Assembly (NCBI GenBank): GCA_013399875.1
Contig: VXAZ01005693.1
Location: 1,004,456-1,068,455, forward strand
Length of the DNA stretch: 64,000 bases
Source: Gymnorhina tibicen
Lineage: Eukaryota > Chordata > Aves > Passeriformes > Artamidae
Direction of reading: 5' to 3'
In this document: positions 21,561 to 33,450 of the stretch, one piece after another
Position numbering within the stretch: position 1 is the stretch's first letter
Layout of the letters: every line of letters begins with the position of its first letter
The notes under the pieces: generated by a model
The model's input: only the letters and a program-made list of their open reading frames with translations
Database searches by the model: none
What the model was told of the DNA's origin: nothing
Position numbers and translations under genes: made by a program

Positions 21561-23118
21561 TTAACTCTAAATGAATTCACTTGGCAAAGCTGACAGAAAT
21601 TCACAGTGTTGCTGCTTTCTTTCACCAGAAAAAGCATTTATCCCCCCCAAAACACGCCCACACCATTGCAGCTGCAGTGCTCTAAAAGCCACAGGGCTTT
21701 GGACCCTTGCTGGCAGGGCTGGGGGGCCTGGGATGATCCCTGCAGGTTTTTGACAGCAGGCTGACAAAGAGCCCTTGGATGCCTTCCCTCCATGATACTT
21801 CCACAAGGTGAATGTTCCTGGTATTATTTGCAACGCCGTCATATGTCACAGCAAATGCCAGGTACAATAAGACCCAGACAGCAAAACAGTATAAATAGAT
21901 GAGGGAATTCCTGGCATTAGTTCTGGAGCAGTTTGGGACTGGAACAAGTGAAAAAATACAATTTTTCATAAAGAAAAGTTTCCTGTAAGTAAAAGAAAAT
22001 CTCCCCCCTTTCTCCCCTCCCTTCTCTCTCCAGACTGCGTTTTTTCACCAGGGAGAATCTGACTGCTCCAAGTGAGTTGAACCAGAATTTCATTTTGCTG
22101 AACTGGCCTGATTTGGGATGCAAACCACCTCTGAAAGGCTGACATTTCCCATGGGAGCGGAAATTTTCCGAATTTTGCTCATCTCTGGTTACTGCTTGCA
22201 CAGAAATGGCCTAAAGCAAACAAACAGCCCTCTCCTGGAGCAGCCAGCAGAGCAGCCTGGTAAGTAGGTTAATTTGGATGGGGTTCCCGGGTGGCAGCTC
22301 CTCATCCTCTCTTCTGCCCGGGGAAACCTGTGCAGCAATCAGCTCTGCAGACAGGGCAGTGACAAGCCTCCCTTCAAGGCAAAAATAAACTTCCACATTT
22401 ATAAACCCAGAGATCCTTCCCTACAGGACTCATTCCCACCCCAGAGCAGCCTGGAGTGGCCTGACACAGAACAGAGCACCCCAGGAAAAGGATCACCTCA
22501 TTCTAGATGTGAAAATATTCCATTTTAGAACAAAGCCAAGGCACCAAAGGATTTTTTGGTAGGCTCTACAAAGCAGCTGATAGCCCAGATGGGAATTCAT
22601 AGCTGTGGTTGGTTGCTGAGAGCCTGCCAGCTGGTGATGCATCCCCGTTGGTGAGGTATCAGCATGTTACTGGTGAGGATCAGCGAACGTGCCAAGGCTG
22701 GGAGCCTGGGGGGATGAGAGATGGACACGTGTGAGAGGCTCTGGATGGAGACAGCTGGTTCCTTCTCACTGCCTCTGCCTCCATAACACGACTGCAAGGA
22801 GACATCAGCCTCCAGAGCTGCTGAGAGGCTGGGGCAGGGCAGCCTTGGGGCAGCTGGTGGGGAGAGCTGGACCCCAGGTGCAGGGCTGGAAGGTTTCTAT
22901 CCATGTGTACAGGGCATGGCATGTAGGGTCAAGCGATTCCCCCTCCTTGCAGCAAAGGCAGATGTGCCCTCTGAGCACTGCAGCGTGGTCCTGAAGTGTT
23001 CGTGGCTTTCCATGCCAACCTTCAGCCTTCCTGCAGCCTTTACTTTACTTCTCCTCTGGGGAGAGAAAAGTGCCCTGCAAACAATTAACACTCAAAATCC
23101 CCCAGTGGACTGGGGAAG
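21561..23118. other. Unique, moderately GC-rich sequence, no gene seen
   Basis: Many overlapping frames occur on both strands, none with convincing exon borders. No repeat was identified. Confidence 0.45.
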
Positions 23119-23260
23119 AATTATTTCCTCGTTTTTACCTGTCTGGAAAATGACACAGAAATTAATTGACTTCTTCAAGGTCACTCAAAGAGTCAGTGGG
23201 AGATTTGAAAATGGGACCCAGGAGTCCTGACTGCTGGTCTTTTCTAACCACTAGACACCT
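23119..23260 (-). mobile_element. Ancient MIR/CORE-type tRNA-derived SINE
   Basis: The reverse orientation is clear. Going along the plus strand one meets TTACCTGTCTGGAAAATGACACAG, GACTTCTTCAAGGTCACTCA, AGTCAGTGGGAGATTTG, GGGACCCAGGAGTCCTGACT and TCTAACCACTAGAC. The last two blocks are the reversed tRNA-derived head, with B-box and A-box regions. This is the best-preserved MIR-like copy in the window. Confidence 0.75.
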
Positions 23261-25019
23261 AACTTCAATTGCTAGAGAACCTGCTCTTAGGTCTTACAAT
23301 TTTGATTAAAGATTCAGAAAATATTGAAGTTTTAAAGGGAAAATAATTCACTACAACTTTACCAAGTGATGTGTGACTGGGCACAGCCCCTCTGGGAATA
23401 CAGGCACTGTTTAAGAAGAGCTGCTCTGCCCGATGCTCTGCATACACATGAGGTCCCAGGCTCGATGCCAACAGACACAGGCACAGGTCTGGCTCCTGCC
23501 ATCACAGGCAGCTCAGGTGGCTGCCAGGGCTCTGCTTGCCCATGTTCAGAAGATGAGGTCCTGAACTGAAGCATCAGCAAGCTGTGTGTCTACACCTTAC
23601 ACTGGGCTTTGGTTGTGTTATGTGTTCAAAAGCACTTTAGTTGCTAAAGATGAGCAACCAGGGCTTTGAGAGTAAAACCTGGAGTTCAGTGGCTGCATCT
23701 CCCACTCTGAGTGCAGAAGCAGAGCAGTGAGTTGGCCCTTGGCTCAAAATCATCCTGTGAGGGCAGAGAGCACGTTCCACCAGGCTCCTTATCCCCTTCC
23801 CTGGGCTCCTGCCTCATGGCCCTACGCTCCCTCAATGCTCAGCGACCCATTTCTGATGTCACCTCATTTCTTCTCCCACCAGTGCACAGATGCCCCCTCC
23901 CAGCACCCCCACTGCTCTGTCCTTGGGGCAGCCCAGCCCCACAAGTGCCCCATAGGAAGGGCAATGAGGGGAGTGCAACCAGTCCCTTCATTTGCTCCTG
24001 CCTGCTCTGACCTCCCTGGAATCACCACTTCCAACCCTTCCATCACCATCGACACGACCTATCCCAACAACTGGCCCAGCAGCCTGACTCACTGTTACCC
24101 TCTAGTGCTGGACCAGCTGGGAGACAGGCATCTCCCTGGAGAACTCAGTGCTCCAGGCAGCACTGGGTTGTCCTCTTTACTCCCAGACACCCAAAATTCA
24201 AGTCCTGGCCCCAGTGACTCATCGTAGGGTGCTGACTTTCAGCCCCTGCATGGTTTGCTGAGCCACTTTTTCTGCTCTTGCATCCCAGACAGGCAGATTT
24301 GTCACCCAGCTGTTGGTAGCTTGGACAAGCCCTTTGGTTCACTTGATTATGTGCCTGCTGTAGGTTTTGTTCTTCCTTCCTTTTTGTTTGAGGCTCTCCC
24401 TGTCATCTCAAGTTTTGTTCTCCAGACCTCGTTTGCTGTGGTTTTAGTGGAGGGACCAGTAGCAGGTTTGCCCACGGAGAGGCTGACGGTGAAACGCCTG
24501 CCAGGAACAATTAGGGAAAACTTGTTCCGTTGGAAACTCCTATTTTTATAGGGAAAGCACTGTTGGTGAGAGGGACCAGAGTTTGCTCCCAGTCTGCACC
24601 AGTAAGAGCTCAGACTCAGGAAGATGGCGAAAACATTAAAGCCCTCTTGATCTTTCCCTGCATTCTCTGAAAATATTGATGTTGGTTTTCAAGGAACCAG
24701 GATTTTCCCTCTCTGCTGGGAACAGAGGGGTTGAACATTTTAAGAGCAGCCTTTGTGGACAGGGCTGAAGACAGCCTGTGGGGCTGGGAGCAGAGTGCTG
24801 GATGTGGCCAGGGTGGAGTGGGAGTTTGAAAGGGGCATAGCTTTCCTGGGAAGAGTGGAGAAAAGGAATCCCTTGCAGCAGCAGCAGAGCTCTAACCCTC
24901 CTCCCTCTCTGCTTCTGGGGGAAGAGGGGCAGCATTTTTCCCTTGCAGGATTTGTCAGTGCTGGGCACCCAAATTAGAAGCCTTCTCGCCCTAACCAGGC
25001 CACAGCCCTGACTGCCAAT
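23261..25019. other. Unique sequence, no gene seen
   Basis: A 166-codon plus-strand frame at 23727-24227 is Pro/Ser-rich and lies where both strands are stop-poor. It has no domain. No repeat was recognised. Confidence 0.45.
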
Positions 25020-25450
25020 GATTCACCACTAGAAATACTGGTAAAGCTACTTTCCTTTTCACGGTTTTCCGTTTCTTTTCTTTCTTAATGAGTGCCGCCA
25101 ATTCCTTATTTCACACATGCCAACATGGATTATAACTTGCTCCTCTGAAAAGAGGCCAACAGTCACATTGGCCACGGGCTTGACGCTGTGTAATCAAGAG
25201 CTTTCTCTGGCTCCTGACACATTTGGACCTGTTTTTCTGATAAGCTGAGCTTGTTTATGGCCATGCATGAAACGCAGCTTGTGGTTTTCTGTCCTAGTGC
25301 ATCTTGTTTGACTGTATTTTAACTTCACCGAGTGTTCCCGTTGATAGAATAAACATTGGTATTCTTATAAATCGTTTACCCTTTGAGATCCTGTGACAAA
25401 GCACAGGAAAAGCGTCTTGCCTACACTAATGAACTGAGCAAAGCAAACAT
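25020..25450. other. Candidate conserved noncoding element
   Basis: The stretch is repeat-free and retains CpG (AGTGCCGCCAATT, GGCCACGGGCTTGACGCTG, CACCGAGTG). It has GATAAG, CCAAT-like and ATGCATGA cores and little coding potential. Its texture resembles other constrained blocks in this window; no comparison was possible. Confidence 0.25.
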
Positions 25451-27224
25451 CCTGGGCGATAGGTAAGGATCATTTAGAAATTTTATGGCCAGAAACAAAG
25501 CCTTTGAGTCTGAGCATTTGTGTACACACGCCACAAAAAACTCACCCCCGTATTTGTGCAATGTATCCAGCAGTGCATTCTTGAGTAATGCGTGTGTTCC
25601 TGGAAAACATACAGGGCACTGCTCACTTCTCTGAATGGAGGTGTATGGGGGTTTTTTTGGGATGCTGTGAGAATCTGTGGCATCCACACAAATCTGGCAG
25701 GAAATGATGCAGGCCTACAGGCTCTCCCCCTCTTGGAGCAGCTGCTGAAAACTGGGCAAGATACCCCCAAGACCCTTCAGGGGTGTGAGACAGCCATGTG
25801 TTGTCAGCAGAGCTGAGCTCCCTGCATGATGTGGAGGGCAGAGTTCAGAGATGGAGACACAGCTGAATTACAGCGTCTGCAGGAAGGTGTCCAATGAGCA
25901 ATGGGTGCCTGTCGATCCTGTCCATGGTCCCCGGGGAGTGATTCCTTTGGCCAGAAGAACAGCGCTGTTGGCTGCATTAGGAGGGACTCAGCTTTCTGAG
26001 CACTGGCATCTTTTAGTTGGTGAGATGCTCCAGCCTGTCCCAGCCAGCACACACCATGGATACCTCTGGCATCTGCAGTGGCAGACATGACAAAGGACTT
26101 AAAGGAGGCCCAAGTCTGGATGACATCAAATTCCAGAGAGATGAAGTCTCCATAGGTCTTTTATCGTGTCAGCCAGCAGGTATGTGTGCAGATACCCAAC
26201 AGGCCCAAATAGCACTGGGCACTTGGTTTGGCAACAGAGCTGAGTATCAAAACTGGAGTTCATCTCTCCTAACTAGGCAATTATAATATAGTTATATCTA
26301 ATGTGGCAACTCCCAGCTCCTTTTACCACAGGTGGTAGGAAATGTGCACTCCAAGGGCACGATTCATAGGCCCAGTTTTAGAAGTGTCCTCTAGAAAGAT
26401 AAGAATAATCTGTTGGTTCTCCTGAGCACAGTAGATCTCTCTAGGGTCTAAATGTGCACAGCAAGACAGGAGTCAGTGTTGGCTTTTCCCTGTGGGTACA
26501 GGCATTAATCAGAAGAATTGCATCTTCAGGACATAGACAGTCCACCAATTCCTCTGATAGGTATTCCCTGTGACTGGTAATTGTCTCATCTGAATTTGCC
26601 TGGCTCAGTTTATGTCCTGCTTCTCTTCTGCAGATTGAAGGATCCTTCAGCACTGCAGTGAGTTACATATTCTGATCTTCCCATTGATAAAATGAAGAGC
26701 TGGAGCTGCTCAAGGCTCTGACGGATTGCTTAAAATCCTTGAGAATTGAGATAAGAGATGGTTGAGCACATTGTTTCCGTCAATGAGGACAAATGGAGCA
26801 AATTATTAAGTAATTCCGTGTTATGAGATAACTGACTTAATAGCATCATCGTGGTACAGCCATCCATGACAAATCAGAGCCAAGCTACGTGCAAGCAACT
26901 CGTGGGTGGGAGAGTTTAACAGCATATCAAGGTGTGTGTGTCCAAAGAGAGTCAGAAAGACCAGAAAACTGGAGAGAGAATATCCAATGGATGTAGGCAT
27001 GGTAATGCTGTTAGGATTTGCTGAGAACATGGAGAGAAGGAGAGCAATAATTCATTTTACGTTCATGTCTTGAGTTATCTGGAAAATGGATTGGAGCTGT
27101 GAATTCAGAAACAACGTTCAGCTCTTTTTCACCATTTCTAGAGAAAAAAAAGGACTTTCTCAAAGGACAGGACTGCACTGCAGAGGTCTTGATCCTACTA
27201 AGAGTTCTCCTGGTGGAACATGGA
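25451..27224. other. Unique sequence, no gene seen
   Basis: A faint MIR-like stretch may be present at about 26675-26700 (CCCATTGATAAAATGAAGAG), too short to call. Open frames at 25804-26286 overlap on both strands. Confidence 0.4.
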
Positions 27225-27290
27225 GTTGCTGTGCCTCAGTTTCTCCATCTGTGCAGTGGGGCTGTAGAATGCTACTGAGCATCTTCTGAG
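27225..27290 (+). mobile_element. Short MIR/CORE-type SINE fragment
   Basis: GCTGTGCCTCAGTTTCTCCATCTGTGCAGTGGGGCTGTAGAATGCTACTGAG follows the central-to-3' part of MIR ('ctgtgcctcagtttcctcatctgtaaaatgggg') in forward orientation. Only about 65 bp remain. Confidence 0.5.
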
Positions 27291-29009
27291 TTTTGTAGCT
27301 CTTCTTGGTCTAACTCAGACCTCTGATGGTGTAAATCAACTCCTGTGGTACTTACTGACAGGGATTCTGGCCTGGAGCTTGCAAAGCAGCCAGACATTCC
27401 CATGGCACATGTGGATCCCACCCTGGGGCAAAACCCACTGCCAAATCTGTGAGCAGGAGAGGGACTTCCTTGCCAGAAACATCATGGTGTTACCCTGGAG
27501 GGTGAAAAAGAAAAGAAGACCACGTACTGCCCTGTTTCCTGGCAGAGTTTAGTTGAATTTTAAACAGCCTCGTTCTAACCTCCCCCCATGACAGCAAATG
27601 TCACTTGTAAAGTGTGTAATTTGTGCCTGCAGCCTCGTGTCGCTCGGGTCACATGCAGATGTGTGCTCCCTGCTGTTCCCTTCCGTGCTCTGAAGGGATG
27701 CGGGTTCGGCAGCGCCTGACATCCCAGTGAGGCACCCACAGATCCAGGGCCTCTCCGTGGCACGGGTGGGATGATGGGCTTTGGGGATGTCTGAATGTCC
27801 CCACTGCATCCGTGGTGACCCCAAATGTCCCCACCTCACCCGTGCTGACCCCTGTGTGTGGTTCCCTGTGCATGGCTCAGGGCACTGCTGGCACCAGGTG
27901 TCTGCATCATCCACATCCCCAGCTGCTGGGGGCCGTGAGCCTGCAGGGTCTGCGGGGGGAGAGAGTTCCTGCTTTTCTTGGGCAGATACCCCTTCCTTTG
28001 GCCTTGGGCTCGTGTTCTCCCTGGCTGACAGATCACTCCTCCCTCCCTCGGCATTGCTGTGTTGGCAGCACAGACGCTGCTCACAGCACCCTCTTTCCCA
28101 GCCTGACCTTGCAGCCATCTCTTCTCCAACTAGAAAGATGACACTGCTGGTTGTTCTGCCTCCTACAAACCCCACCTGTGCTGGGAGGGAGCTGCAAGAC
28201 CTGTGGGAAGCCCTTGGCACCTCCTGTTGTGACCTGTTACAACGGGAGACCCTTTGCAGGTCTTCAGTGCGGCGTTGGCCACACGATGACAGTGTCGAGG
28301 TGGGCAGCTGTGGTGCTCACGGTGCTGCACACTCCTGGGCACGCCCTGGTTCATATCAGCGTTAGGCAAGTGCTTCTGCTGTTGGAATTATTTAAATATC
28401 AAAGAAAAGCCCTAATCCTCAACTATTTGGTCTTTTCTCACAGCGAAACCTTGGCAGGGTTGAATAACTTCATGGCTCCGTCCAACTAAACAAGTGTTAA
28501 ACAAGTGTTTCATCGTTTTGGGAAGCGAAACTTGAGCTTCTGCTGTGAACCAGCCCAGCAGATGCCTTCTGAAGCCTGTTTGTAACCCAGGCAGACACAT
28601 GGCTCTGCTGGAGGTCAGGGAGATGTCTGTGAATGTGCCCTGATGAATGAGAGTCAGGAACTACCAGTGGGTGATCCTGGGAGGCAACTCAGTTTCTGAC
28701 TGAATTTCAAAGACGACATGAATGAAAGGCTCCGTGGCAGCCTCTAGACACTCCAGCCAGGGCTAAGGCCCCGTTTACCAACCAAGGATAATGAAACTGT
28801 ACACCTTTTAGAAGGCACTTCAAGATCTGCTTGTGCTAAGTATCTTAGAAAAGCCAAATACTGCTATTATTATTTATTCCAGTGTCAGAAATATGTCCAC
28901 ACCTCATAGCCAATGGATGCCATGACAGAGACCTGACAATTCCATCAGCCAAATGATGGAGTATCCATGGAGTAAAAAGGAGTATCCGTGCCCCCCTAGC
29001 TATGCAGTG
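27291..29009. other. Unique GC-rich sequence, no confident gene
   Basis: The sequence at 27550-28365 is stop-poor on both strands, giving frames of 223 codons (-) and 194 codons (+) over the same bases, so these are compositional. An imperfect 30-bp tandem duplication lies at 27794-27853. No splice-framed exon was found. Confidence 0.45.
27794..27853. repeat. Imperfect 30-bp tandem duplication
   Basis: Two adjacent 30-mers each begin AATGTCCCCAC and end with TGACCCC plus one base. They differ at a handful of positions between. Because 30 is a multiple of three, the duplication keeps the frame of the overlapping stop-free stretch, but this is not evidence of coding. Confidence 0.75.
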
Positions 29010-29075
29010 TGCATCTGAGTGAGGCTGAGTGACTCACTCAAGGCTACCCAGCAATATGTGGAAGAGGCATGACTG
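29010..29075 (-). mobile_element. Short MIR/CORE-type SINE fragment
   Basis: GAGGCTGAGTGACTCACTCAAGGCTACCCAGCAATATGTGGAAGAG resembles the reversed MIR centre ('aggttaagtgacttgcccaaggtcacacagcaagt'). The ends cannot be placed. Confidence 0.45.
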
Positions 29076-30399
29076 ATTTCAGTGCCACAACCCTTGAGGC
29101 TGTGCCTGCACTAAAGATCAGGTTAGCAGAGCAAAGCAGCCCCTGCAGAGAAGGTCCTGGTCCTTTCTTGTCTCCATGCAGAGCTGTGGTTATACTGGGC
29201 ACTGAGCCTGTGGCCAGTGAGCTTCCTTCTGTATCCCTCAGAACAATATTTTATTCTTTCTTCAGCCCAGTCTGAACTTCTGAATCCCTGTTGGAACCCA
29301 GCCCATGCATGTAAATACCTGTGACAGAGAAAAAAGTTTTCCTCTGAAATATTTTTCAGATTGAAAGTAATTTTTATAGGCTCTTCTACACCCTCTTCTT
29401 TTAGGTGAAATGTATACTTTGAACTCCCATTGGAAAAGGAACAAAACATTTCCGTTTGAAAGCCTGAAACCGGGTGAGGGACACTGGGCTTGCCCAGCCT
29501 CATAGTGTGTGAACAGGAAAAGTGCCGGGTCCCCATCAGATCTAACGCCTGTCCTTAATTAGACACGCTTTAATCTGTGGTGATTAAGTAAATTAGAGCT
29601 CAGTGGGAAGAGGGAAGGTGCTCGGCACCGTGGTGAGTCATGCCCTTGGTGGCTCCGCCGGCTGACGGTTCCGGCCCGAGGGCGGGAGGAGCGGATGCTC
29701 CCGTGTGCAGTCCTCAGGCAGCACTGGGCTGAGCTGACAGAGCAGGCTGGAAAAGCTCGTCCTGTTGGGGGATTGGTCAGACATCAAGAGAGGGCTTCAA
29801 TTTTCAGACACGTCAACCTCATGCTTTCTATGAAGGGCAATGAAAAGGAGTTTCATGTCCCAGGGCTGTGTTCTGCGGGCCCATCGCTGAACTCATGTTC
29901 ACCAAACCTTGCAAATCCCCTGATGGATCTGCTCCTGCTCCCAGTGAAAACCTTTGACACCAGATCAGCTGAGATCAGATCTAGATTTGTAGATGGAAAC
30001 CAAGGTGGGTTTTTTTGTTCGAGGAAGTATTTTTCCTAAAGATAGTTTTTTCGAGCACTTTGAGTTTTGTTACTGCATTGCTGAACCCCTTCTTTAAAAA
30101 CCAATGAGTTAAGCAGGGACTCTCTTTGCAAGGCTTTTTTTCTGTTCCACGTTGTGCCATAGATCTGCTCTTCAATGGGTGCCATTCATTCCTCCCTTTG
30201 TCCTCTCCTCCTTCAAGCCAACCCAAGGGAACTAGATAGCACTCTAGCAAGCCATTGTTAAAGTGATGGTAAATACAAACCCTTGATGGAGAGCTGTGGT
30301 GTAGGAACAGATTGCCCAATTTTCTTAGAGCGATGGAGATGTGCGTGTCATTAATAAAACATCTTGTTGTATGGTTTTTAATTATTTTTCCCATCTCAG
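29076..30399. other. Unique sequence with a small CpG cluster, no gene seen
   Basis: A short CpG cluster lies at about 29655-29700 (TCCGCCGGCTGACGG, GGCCCGAGGGCGGG). It is too small for a normal island. The 114-codon plus frame at 29695-30039 is unsupported. Confidence 0.45.
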
Positions 30400-30586
30400 T
30401 GGAGATCGTTACCTCTGCTCACATGAAAGAGCAGATAACTTGATGAAGGTTCTTGTAATAAGCATTGTTGGAGCCATCATCTGCTGGAGCATCTTGGTAA
30501 TTAATGGTTTGTTTAAATTCCAGTGCATAATTGTCTTTGCATTCTTGACTGTGGCTGTTGCTTGGATCCTAATGGGACTTTTGTAG
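30400..30586 (+). other. Candidate terminal exon encoding a two-helix membrane hairpin
   Basis: A strong acceptor (long T-rich tract ending CCCATCTCAG at 30390-30399) leads into an open frame of 61 complete codons ending at TAG (30584-30586). The peptide starts GDRYLCSHERADNLMKVL and then has two roughly 18-residue hydrophobic segments separated by NGLFKFQ. Against it, T-rich DNA gives Leu/Ile/Val/Phe-rich frames by chance, there is no ATG suited to an independent start, and no AATAAA follows within several hundred bases. No family is recognised. Confidence 0.25.
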
Positions 30587-32367
30587 AGAAAACAGGAGGG
30601 CAGTGGGGGTTTAATTCATAACAAATGCTCATCAGCCAGGTGAGCTTCAGCGGTGTCACATCCCAGAGGTGCCAGCTGGAGAACAGCACAAGGAAACAGC
30701 ACCTCTTTGCTGGGCATCTGGGCTGGGATCTTCCAGCAATTTTCACTGCCGTGGATTTAGGAACAGGACTAAACACCTTCTGAGCTAAGATCAGTGGGAT
30801 TTTTTTCTGGTGGCTTCTCCAAGCACTGAGCACCATCCTGTGTGATGGCACAAGGTGCCTGTACAGGAAGGACCAGGAGATCTGATTCTACTGAATATTT
30901 TCTGGACCAACTGGTCTCTTGCCCTTTCAGCCCTCAGTCCAGCTAGGACTGGGCCCCAAACCACTGCCCTCATTGGGCTTTCTCCTCTACAGAACAGCAT
31001 GAGAAGACCCTGTCTGTCCCTGTCCTTGCTGCAGCCCTGCAAATTATTTGTGCCCTGTTTCACCTGCTTTTATTGTGAGACCTGAAATACCCGGTCCTGT
31101 GTTCCCCACTCCCAACTCTGATGCTTGGTGAAGTAAGTAAGTGTAGACATAAAAAAAGGGCTTCTGAGCCCTGTAAATATAGAAGAGATTTTGAAAACAT
31201 CGTGTTTTCATGCACAGCTCGAAATTCTCAGAACATGTGAAAAAGAAGTATCCTGCTAAAAAAAAAAAAAAAGATTGTGACATACATCTCGGGAGATGCA
31301 AATCATGAGGAGAGGAAGGGACCAAGGGCTCTGCTCACACTGCTTTGAGGCCAAAGGGTCATGGCATTAGCTGTGTCAGGACTGTCACTTTGCAGCCAGT
31401 AAAGCATTAGTACAATTGCAACTTGACAAATCCTGAAGCGCAAAGCTAATTTCAGTCAATGACAATTGCTAGATGGGTGCACATCCTCACTGAAGAGGTT
31501 AACACTGTTAGCTGAGCAATGAAAACATGGCTGGAAACCTCACTCTCTTCGTGCCTAGAGAGTAAACAGTGAGAAATTCCTCCTTGGAAGGTGTCTGTGC
31601 CACAGGAGGCAATGGATAGAGCTGGGATGTCAAACAGTAAATGGAAGTTTTTATACCTCAGTGACTTTACCACCCATAAGAGCTCTCATGGTTCTCATGC
31701 TTCAGGACAGAAGGCATCCTGGTGTCAGGAAGGGATCTCTCCTCCACTGCCACAGATCCCCACAGGTGACCAAGGCGAAGGTGCCTCATGTAAAACTCCC
31801 CTCTGAAACACCCGCTACCAATTCCTGCCGGATATTTCATTTCTCAGCCAAAATGTTGGGTAGCTGCTAATCCCAAGATGACAATTGAGTGGCTCAGAAT
31901 CCTATTATTGATTATTTTTGGGAAGCCCCCTGTTACTGTGGTGACAGCCTAGAAGGAGTGAGTTTGCTATCTTAAATGCCTTTGAGCACTTCTGTTTGTG
32001 AAAACGTGCCCAGTTCCCAGCTCCCCTGGCATCCAGCTGTGGCCCTGAGCCAGGGGAGCAGCACAGAACGATTCCAAGTGATGACTGGCAAGAGGGTGAG
32101 CATCACCAATGGTGGCTGTGGGTGAGCATCTCACCTGTCAGGATGGAGGTGTACAAAATATCCAGCTTGTCAGAGCTGCTTCCGCCACCTTCTTGTGGAC
32201 GTTCCCAGGGAAATTTGAGCTGTGGGCGTGTTGGAATGGTGGGAACTCGAAGAGGTTCTCTCCTGCCAAGGTCTTGTCCTTTGAGAGATCATCAAGCAAG
32301 AATCACTTCGTGAGTTACCACGGGGGAGTCAGCTTGCAGAATAAAGCCTAAATTTAGCTGCTTTTGA
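30587..32367. other. Unique sequence, no gene seen
   Basis: There is an A16 tract at 31258-31273 without a visible retrotransposon body. Short frames overlap on both strands. No other repeat was recognised. Confidence 0.45.
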
Positions 32368-32520
32368 GTCACAGAATCCTAGAACAACTTAGGTTTGAAG
32401 GAACCTTAAAGATCATGTCATTCCGACCCCCCTGCCATGAGCAGGGACACCTTCCGGTAGACCAGGTTGCTCCGAGCCCCATCCAGCCTGGCCTTGAACA
32501 CTTCCAGGGATGGCGAGGAA
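32368..32520 (-). mobile_element. CR1 LINE 3' end
   Basis: On the plus strand the reversed 3' terminus (GTCACAGAATCCTAGAACAA) leads into reversed untranslated sequence and the coding tail (CCCCATCCAGCCTGGCCTTG, CACTTCCAGGGATGG). It may continue in decayed form to about 32552. Unlike most other copies of this subfamily here, it is on the minus strand. Confidence 0.92.
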
Positions 32521-32999
32521 CAGCAGCATCTCTCTCCCTCTCAGGCACCCCTGGCTTCTCTCCTGTGTTAGCTGTCATCCTCCTCCTGTTTCTGCAAACG
32601 CTGTAATTCGAAAATAGAAAAAGGAGAAGAATGAAACAAAACAACTGCTTAAAAAGCCCTGTTTAAAAAAAAAAAAAAAAAAAAAGGGAACCTAAGATAT
32701 AATTATGCCTCTTGGATGATATTTTCCTCTGGAAAAATACTAAACATGTTCATGTGATGTTCTGGTGTGCAAGTATCTGCAGCACGTCTCCCTCTTGCTC
32801 TCTCTCTTCCTCCCTCTGTCTTGCTCTGCGTTCCAGGAGCTGCCAGCACGTTCTGCAGCCAGACCCGGAGACAGCTCGGGTGCGAACCTGCAGCACCGCT
32901 GGGCTCGGATTTAGGGATCACTTCACAAAACCCACGGAACGTGGTCACAGCATTTGGGAAAAAAAAATTACATTTTGAGCCTTCTTTTCACCCTCATTT
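32521..32999. other. Unique sequence with A21 tract
   Basis: An uninterrupted A21 tract lies at 32665-32685 and a CT-rich stretch at about 32786-32825. Neither is tied to a recognisable insertion. No gene is supported. Confidence 0.5.
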
Positions 33000-33450
33000 G
33001 TGTCTCCGGCTCATTTCCGAGAAGCTCTGAAGGAACAGAGGCACTGAAGGGCTCGGAGGTGTTGGGCCATCCCTGCTGCCATCGCTGCCCCGTTTCCCCT
33101 GCAGGCGGACAAGCCCCGGGAGCTCACGGAGCGAGGCAGGAGCAGCTCCCCGCGGGATGGTGGATGGATGCGAGCCCAGGGGTTGGATCTGGGGGACAGA
33201 GCACCGTGGTTTAAGAGAATATAGGCAAGAGAAGCTTCTGCAGCTCGGTGGCACATCAACAACCCCCCCGGCTACGCTCGTTCCCGCTCTCTTTCCGTGC
33301 CCCATCAAGCCCGCTGCTAATTGCGCTGCCAAAGCTCTGCGGGAAATTCCCTCCGCTGTCGTACGGAGGCTTCTCCTGACACGCTCCTGGGGTTAAAGGA
33401 CCCCGGGCTTAATTTATTCACCGTTCTCAGACCCGGGACCTGCGCTTTCC
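33000..33450. promoter_or_regulatory. Weak internal CpG island
   Basis: CpG is clearly more frequent than in flanking DNA (clusters at 33005-33020, 33105-33175, 33265-33370 and 33395-33450). GC-rich words include CCCCGCGGG, CCCGGGAG and CCCGGG. There is no TATA box, and no GC-box array like that at the left edge. It may be an unmethylated enhancer or orphan island, or an alternative promoter; no exon next to it is convincing. Confidence 0.4.

Noticed and set aside
23205..23260. tRNA-like B-box and A-box region
   Set aside because: It is the decayed tRNA-derived head of a MIR-type SINE; it lacks a foldable cloverleaf.
23727..24227. 166-codon plus frame, Pro/Ser-rich
   Set aside because: Stop-poor on both strands and no domain; composition explains it.
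27549..28220. 223-codon minus frame
   Set aside because: An equally long plus frame covers the same bases and the region is GC-rich with few stops.
28151..28489. Frame with a CxxC...C pattern (CKTCGKPLAPPVVTCYNG) resembling a zinc ribbon
   Set aside because: The cysteine spacing is incomplete, the rest of the frame is unlike any zinc-binding family, and a minus frame overlaps.
32665..32685. A21 tract as the tail of a processed pseudogene
   Set aside because: No recognisable mRNA-derived body or target duplication precedes it.
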